A DNA stretch of 9,656 nt, taken from an uncultured Eubacteriales bacterium. Its GTDB lineage: Bacteria; Bacillota; Clostridia; Peptostreptococcales; Anaerovoracaceae. The notes below the pieces were generated by a model. The model was not told the DNA's origin, did no database searches, and worked only from the letters and a program-made list of their open reading frames with translations. Every line of letters begins with the position of its first letter. Within the stretch, counting starts at the first letter, position 1. Position numbers and translations under genes: made by a program. Below, piece after piece: positions 6,306 to 9,656 of this stretch. Where the stretch lies: the NCBI GenBank assembly GCA_902803185.1, contig CADCOV010000135.1, forward strand, positions 1-9,656, written 5' to 3'.

Positions 6306-7145
6306 ATGTTGAAGTACGATTTCTGCATCTGCTGCTGCAGTGATGGCCGCGGATACGCGGAGAGGCTGGCGGACAGCCTGAAGCAGTTCAAAGTCCCGGG
6401 GAAAGTGGCGCTGCCGGATCCTTCGCTGGATCACCGGCGTATCCTGCTCGACCCGGAAGGAGATGTTTTTGACGATGAGAAAAAGAAAGCGCTGGCAGAG
6501 TGCCGCCAGCTGATCCTGATCTGCACCCCGCAGACCAGGGACAGCGGGGCGGTCTTGGAGCGCCTTCTTTATTTTGAGGAACTGCGTTCCACGGAAGCGA
6601 TCATCCCGGCCCTCGCCGAAGGAGAGCCTGCGGATTCCTTCCCGCCGTTTTTCATCCGCGAGAAGAAAGTGCGGCACATCCTGCCGGACATGAGCGTGGA
6701 AGAGCGGACGGAGACGGTGGAACCGGTCGCCGCCGACCTCAGGGGCGATACGCCGCGGAAGCGGAGAGAGATGCTGCGGTATGAGACCGTCCGCATCGCC
6801 GCGACCGCCCTGGGCCTGGTGCCGGATATGCTGATCCGCCGCCACGAGGCCAGACGGCGCAGGAGGATCACGATCCTGACTGCGATAGCCTGCGTGATCT
6901 TCCTCACGATCAGCGCGATCTTCGCCGGCTACGGGGCAGCGGCACACCGGGCTGCCGTCATCTCGGAGAAGCAGACGGCGGAGACGGTGAAGGCCGTGGA
7001 CCGCCTGTTCTACGAGCTGCCTGAGACCTTTGCCGATGACCCGGAGGCCCTTGCCGTCGTCCAGCAGGCCATCGACGAGGCGAAGGAAGCGCTTGCGGAT
7101 CTCGATACCTCCGCCCTCCCTGCGGAAGAAGGGGGAGGTGTGTGA
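6306..7145 (+). CDS. TIR-like membrane protein with degenerate active site
   Basis: Protein of 279 residues: TIR-like domain (1-125), basic stretch RRHEARRRRR (178-187), one transmembrane helix (about 188-210), and a tail of about 70 residues. It aligns with the next gene product across the domain: YDFCICC for YDVFLSY, KVPG for RLPG, LLDPEGDV for FRDTEELPV, LILICT for LVVICS, and SFPP in both. The SSEWVDRE segment of the neighbour, which holds the Trp and the putative catalytic Glu, is replaced by DSGAVLER (79-86), so Trp becomes Ala and the Glu becomes Arg. This suggests a non-enzymatic partner or regulator; that is inference, since Glu85 lies one position away. The tail shares RLxYxLP (233-239) with the neighbour but has no TPRs. 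It begins 1 nt after the previous stop with no clear Shine-Dalgarno, so translation is probably coupled. Confidence 0.8.
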   Translation: MLKYDFCICCCSDGRGYAERLADSLKQFKVPGKVALPDPSLDHRRILLDPEGDVFDDEKKKALAECRQLILICTPQTRDSGAVLERLLYFEELRSTEAIIPALAEGEPADSFPPFFIREKKVRHILPDMSVEERTETVEPVAADLRGDTPRKRREMLRYETVRIAATALGLVPDMLIRRHEARRRRRITILTAIACVIFLTISAIFAGYGAAAHRAAVISEKQTAETVKAVDRLFYELPETFADDPEALAVVQQAIDEAKEALADLDTSALPAEEGGGV

Positions 7146-9232
7146 TGACGGCATTTCGTTATGACGTGTTCCTGAGTTACCGCCATAAGCCGCTGGACGC
7201 GGAGGTGACGCAGAAGACCTTCCGCTTCCTGGAGAGTTACCGTCTCCCGGGCAGCCTGGAGAGGGAAGGGCGTCACGGGGTCCGGCGGGTCTTCCGGGAT
7301 ACGGAGGAACTGCCGGTGAGCAGGATCCTCAGCAGCACCATCGAAGAGGCGCTGCGGGATGCCCGGTGCCTCGTCGTGATCTGCTCCCACGACACGCCGT
7401 CGTCGGAGTGGGTGGACAGGGAGGTCGCGACCTTCATCGAACTGGGCAAGGCGGAGTCCGTGTACCCGCTTTTGATCGATGGGACGCCGGAGATCTCTTT
7501 CCCGCCTTCCCTGAAGAAGATCCCGGGGGCGGAGGAACGGATGATGGACGTCCGGACGCCGGAAGGCACGGCGCAGTCCATCATGAAGCGGGCGCAGACC
7601 GCGCTTCTCCGGGTGGTCGCGCAGGTCGCGGAAGTCCCGGAGGAAGACCTTGTCCGGGAGGAGCATCTGCGCCGCAAGAGGACAGTAAGGTTCGCGGCGG
7701 GCGCCGCCGCCGCGCTGGTCGCCTTTGTCGTGGCGGTCAGCGGGGGACTGTGGATGAAGGCGGAGAGCTACCGACAGGTCACCGCCAAGGAACAACAGGC
7801 GGCGATGGAAGTCCTGGAGCGCCTGACCTACGGCCTGCCGGACAGACTCGTGGAGCAGCCCGGCCTCTATCCGAAGGTCGCGGAGATCCTTTCCGACAAC
7901 GCGGACCAGATCCAGCGCATCCTGGAGCTGTCGCCCCAGTCCGACGACGCGAGATACAAGGTCGCGGTGAACAAAGAGAAACTGGCCACGGCTTTGCTGA
8001 AGCTGGGCAGTTACGATACCTCAGAAGCCTCTGAGAAGGAGGCCATCGGGATCTATGAGACCCTTGCCGGCGGGCAGTATCCGGGCAGCAGCCTCGCCCT
8101 GGCCTCGGCAAAGAGCAACCTGGGCAATATCCTGACGGCGGAAGGTAATTATCAGGAGGCAGCAGCCCTGTACCAGACTGCTCTCGATGCCATCGGGGAC
8201 GGGGATGCCGGCCTTCGGGCACCGATCCTTGGAAACCTGGGACGCTGCCAGGTGATGCTGGGACAATATGAGGAGGCGGCCTCTTCCCTGGAGGAGTGCC
8301 GTGCCCTGCTGGAGCAGGGGGAAAGCACGGACTACGGAGAAGATGCGTCTGCCGTGCTGACAGAGGCCCAATGCGACCTGAATCTGGGACTGGCGAAGAT
8401 GCAGCTGACGGAGTACGGGGAAGCGGAGGAACTGCTGCGGCGCTCTTCGGCGCTTTACGATGCCGTCGCGGAGGATTATCGTGCCAGGACGGTGCGGATC
8501 AACGCCCTTCATGCCGACTCGGCCCTGGCGGACTGCCTGACCCGTCAGGGACGGACCGCAGAAGCAGAGGAGGTCTTCGAGAAGGCCATCCGTCAGGCTG
8601 AAACGCTGGCGGAGGATGAGACGAACACCGAGGCCCAGCTGATCCTGGGAGAGCTCTGCAACAATTACGCGCTTTGCCTGAACCAGGAGGGAAGGTTCGC
8701 GGAAGCGGATACCTGGTACCGGCGATACGCGGCCATCCAGGAGGCGGCCTATGCGGCGGCTTCCACGCCGCAGGCAGCCGCAAGGCTAGCCCAGGCATAC
8801 TACAACATCGCGGAGAACGCCTTCAAGAGCGGCGATTACGATACGACTTCCGGCTATTTCCGCCGTTGCCTCGACCTCCTGGAGCCGGTCTCAGAACAGC
8901 TTGGGAACTACCAGCGGGGGGAGTACCTCGCGCGGCTCGCCTACTACGAGATCATCGTGGAGCGGGACTACAAGGCGGCGGAGAAGGCAGCCCTCGAGGC
9001 CTACGAAGTCCTGCCGGACTCCGAATTTGTCCTGTACAACCTGGGGTATGCCCTTTTGATGGCGGGCCGGGAGGAAGAGGCCGACCGGGTCTTCACCGTC
9101 CTGGCGTCCCTGGGAGAGGGAGCGCTGCAGAGCGTCACCCTTGACTTTGAGGCCATGGAGAAGGCGGACATCTATTCCCCGCACATGCCGGAGGTCCTGC
9201 AGATGATGGAGGATGCGGCAAGGCAGGGGTGA
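7145..9232 (+). CDS. TIR-transmembrane-TPR receptor-like protein
   Basis: Protein of 695 residues. The N-terminal TIR domain (about 5-125) begins YDVFLSYRHKPLDAEVTQ and contains RRVFRDTEELPVS (47-59) and SSEWVDRE (86-93). Trp89 and Glu93 match the S-x-x-W-x-x-x-E pattern of bacterial TIR domains, where the Glu is the NADase catalytic residue. A basic stretch, REEHLRRKRTVR (171-182), precedes one transmembrane helix (about 183-203). After a juxtamembrane block with RLTYGLP (226-232) come roughly eight or nine TPR-like helix pairs (270-660), for example NLGNILTAEGNYQEAAALYQ and NLGYALLMAGREEEADRVF. The basic residues on the N-side predict TIR inside and TPRs outside. ATG 7145 overlaps the previous TGA by one base (TGATG), with GGAGG at 7134-7138. 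NAD cleavage and ligand sensing are inferred from the family, not shown. Confidence 0.88.
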   Translation: MTAFRYDVFLSYRHKPLDAEVTQKTFRFLESYRLPGSLEREGRHGVRRVFRDTEELPVSRILSSTIEEALRDARCLVVICSHDTPSSEWVDREVATFIELGKAESVYPLLIDGTPEISFPPSLKKIPGAEERMMDVRTPEGTAQSIMKRAQTALLRVVAQVAEVPEEDLVREEHLRRKRTVRFAAGAAAALVAFVVAVSGGLWMKAESYRQVTAKEQQAAMEVLERLTYGLPDRLVEQPGLYPKVAEILSDNADQIQRILELSPQSDDARYKVAVNKEKLATALLKLGSYDTSEASEKEAIGIYETLAGGQYPGSSLALASAKSNLGNILTAEGNYQEAAALYQTALDAIGDGDAGLRAPILGNLGRCQVMLGQYEEAASSLEECRALLEQGESTDYGEDASAVLTEAQCDLNLGLAKMQLTEYGEAEELLRRSSALYDAVAEDYRARTVRINALHADSALADCLTRQGRTAEAEEVFEKAIRQAETLAEDETNTEAQLILGELCNNYALCLNQEGRFAEADTWYRRYAAIQEAAYAAASTPQAAARLAQAYYNIAENAFKSGDYDTTSGYFRRCLDLLEPVSEQLGNYQRGEYLARLAYYEIIVERDYKAAEKAALEAYEVLPDSEFVLYNLGYALLMAGREEEADRVFTVLASLGEGALQSVTLDFEAMEKADIYSPHMPEVLQMMEDAARQG

Positions 9233-9277
9233 GGGGTGCCTTCGTCATCACCTGCAGAAAAGAAATCTGAAGCAAAA

Positions 9278-9307
9278 GCGCCGCCCGGTGGGGCGGCGCA
9301 GTTTTTT
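9278..9307 (+). terminator. Intrinsic terminator after the TIR operon
   Basis: GCGCCGCCC (9278-9286) pairs perfectly with GGGCGGCGC (9291-9299) around a GGTG loop, followed by six T (9302-9307). It lies 45 nt after the last stop and ends the three-gene unit. The gap 9233-9277 holds nothing else that I can recognise. Confidence 0.93.
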
Positions 9308-9314
9308 CCCGAAC

Positions 9315-9416
9315 TTCTTCTACGAAGACGGCATGCAGACGGTCACCCAGTACCTTGGCGCCGTTGATGAGGGTCTGAAGCTGATCAAGTTCATCCGTTT
9401 TAAAGTCGGCGAAGAA
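9315..9416 (+). pseudogene. Decayed fragment of a tsf (EF-Ts) 3' end
   Basis: Translated in the frame of position 9315, this reads FFYEDGMQTVTQYLGAVDEG followed by LKLIKFIRFKVGEE. From EDG it aligns without gaps to EF-Ts residues 315-344 of the intact gene (DNA 3447-3536), with 21 of 30 residues identical by my count. The DNA shares in-phase runs such as GAAGACGGCA and AAGTCGGCGAAG. There is no start codon, ribosome site or upstream EF-Ts domain, and similarity stops after GEE, before the normal GIEKKKEDFAAEV end. Synonymous and amino-acid differences show that it is not a fresh copy of the local tsf; it may come from a related allele. Boundaries are approximate. Confidence 0.82.
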
Positions 9417-9425
9417 CGAACAGGA

Positions 9426-9458
9426 AAAGGCCGCAGGGATTCTACACCTGCGGCCTTT
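9426..9458. terminator. Bidirectional terminator between the tsf remnant and the convergent regulator
   Basis: AAAGGCCGCAGG (9426-9437) pairs over 12 bp with CCTGCGGCCTTT (9447-9458) around a 9-nt loop. On the minus strand the stem is followed by TTTTCC, which suits the end of the regulator gene. On the plus strand the T run is only three long. The inner CCGCAG/CTGCGG core also occurs in the terminator behind the intact tsf, so it may have been copied together with the remnant. Confidence 0.8.
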
Positions 9459-9472
9459 GGCGTATCTATGGT

Positions 9473-9656
9473 TCAGTCACGGAGCAGCTCATCAACTGAA
9501 GTGCTGAAGAACCGGGCCAGGAAGAGCAGCTCGATGTCGGTGACGAAGCGTTTGCCGGCTTCGATGCGCTGGATCGCATTCTTGTCCACCTCCATGCCAA
9601 GGAGCTGCAGGGCGTCCGCCAGCTCCCGCTGAGACATGCTCCGTTCCTTGCGAAGG
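9473..9656 (-). CDS. XRE-family helix-turn-helix regulator, C-terminal part (5' end outside window)
   Basis: Read on the minus strand, the last 60 codons before TGA (complement of 9473-9475) encode a Cro/C1-type helix-turn-helix. The order is LRKERSMSQRELADALQLLG, then MEVDKNAIQRIEAGKRFVTD, then a closing helix ending STSVDELLRD. MSQRELADAL is the first helix pair of the fold, NAIQRIEAG is the recognition-helix region, and SVDELL is the usual end of small XRE regulators. The N-terminus lies beyond the window edge and the frame is open to it. The gene converges on the TIR operon and ends 15 nt from the shared terminator. Its DNA target, and any link to the operon, cannot be seen. The length suggests a short stand-alone DNA-binding protein. 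Confidence 0.88.
   Translation of the reverse strand, partial: LRKERSMSQRELADALQLLGMEVDKNAIQRIEAGKRFVTDIELLFLARFFSTSVDELLRD

Noticed and set aside
5368..6391. Overlapping minus-strand frames rich in Leu/Ser/Phe or Cys/Arg
   Set aside because: They are the reverse reading of the 30-bp stalk repeats and the acidic linker; nothing protein-like apart from low complexity.
3447..9416. Formal attL/attR sites of an integrative element
   Set aside because: The two tsf ends share only short identical runs and no integrase, excisionase or relaxase is in the window, so a classical site-specific element is not supported; only the duplication is reported.
9213..9632. 139-residue plus-strand open frame
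   Set aside because: It starts inside the TIR-TPR gene, crosses two terminators and runs opposite the helix-turn-helix gene. Only the short EF-Ts-like stretch in it is meaningful, and that is reported as a remnant.

Overview
The window looks like chromosomal DNA from a GC-rich member of the Clostridia (Firmicutes/Bacillota), perhaps near Lachnospiraceae. The evidence is AGGAGG-type ribosome binding sites, consensus TTGNNN-17-TATAAT promoters, and Firmicute-type YicC, guanylate kinase, omega, S2 and EF-Ts proteins. The taxonomic placement is an inference from protein and gene-order impressions, not a search result.

Positions 1-3643 are housekeeping. The 3' part of a yicC-family RNase gene is followed by a strong promoter, gmk and rpoZ, then a probable terminator. 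A second promoter with a structured leader precedes rpsB and tsf, and a strong terminator closes the unit. The tsf product is unusually long: about 363 residues, with an extra block of about 65 residues near residues 215-280.

Positions 3644-9307 are an accessory block. A short AT-rich promoter region leads into three tightly packed genes. The first encodes an 839-residue secreted, membrane-anchored surface protein with a beta-rich ectodomain and a low-complexity repeat stalk. The second encodes a 279-residue TIR-like protein with one transmembrane helix, whose predicted active-site residues are missing. The third encodes a 695-residue TIR-transmembrane-TPR protein that keeps the Trp and Glu of the TIR active site. 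The gaps are 1 nt and a 1-nt stop/start overlap (TGATG), so the three are probably co-expressed. The positive-inside rule puts both TIR domains in the cytoplasm, and puts the TPR array and the surface-protein ectodomain outside. This suggests a three-part surface sensing or defence system with a topology like Toll receptors. No function has been shown.

Positions 9308-9656 hold a decayed copy of the EF-Ts C-terminus (about 9315-9416), a bidirectional terminator, and the 3' part of a convergent XRE-type helix-turn-helix regulator that runs off the right edge. Because the EF-Ts tail and a related terminator lie on both sides of the three-gene block, the block may have been inserted at the 3' end of tsf. 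No integrase or transposase is visible.
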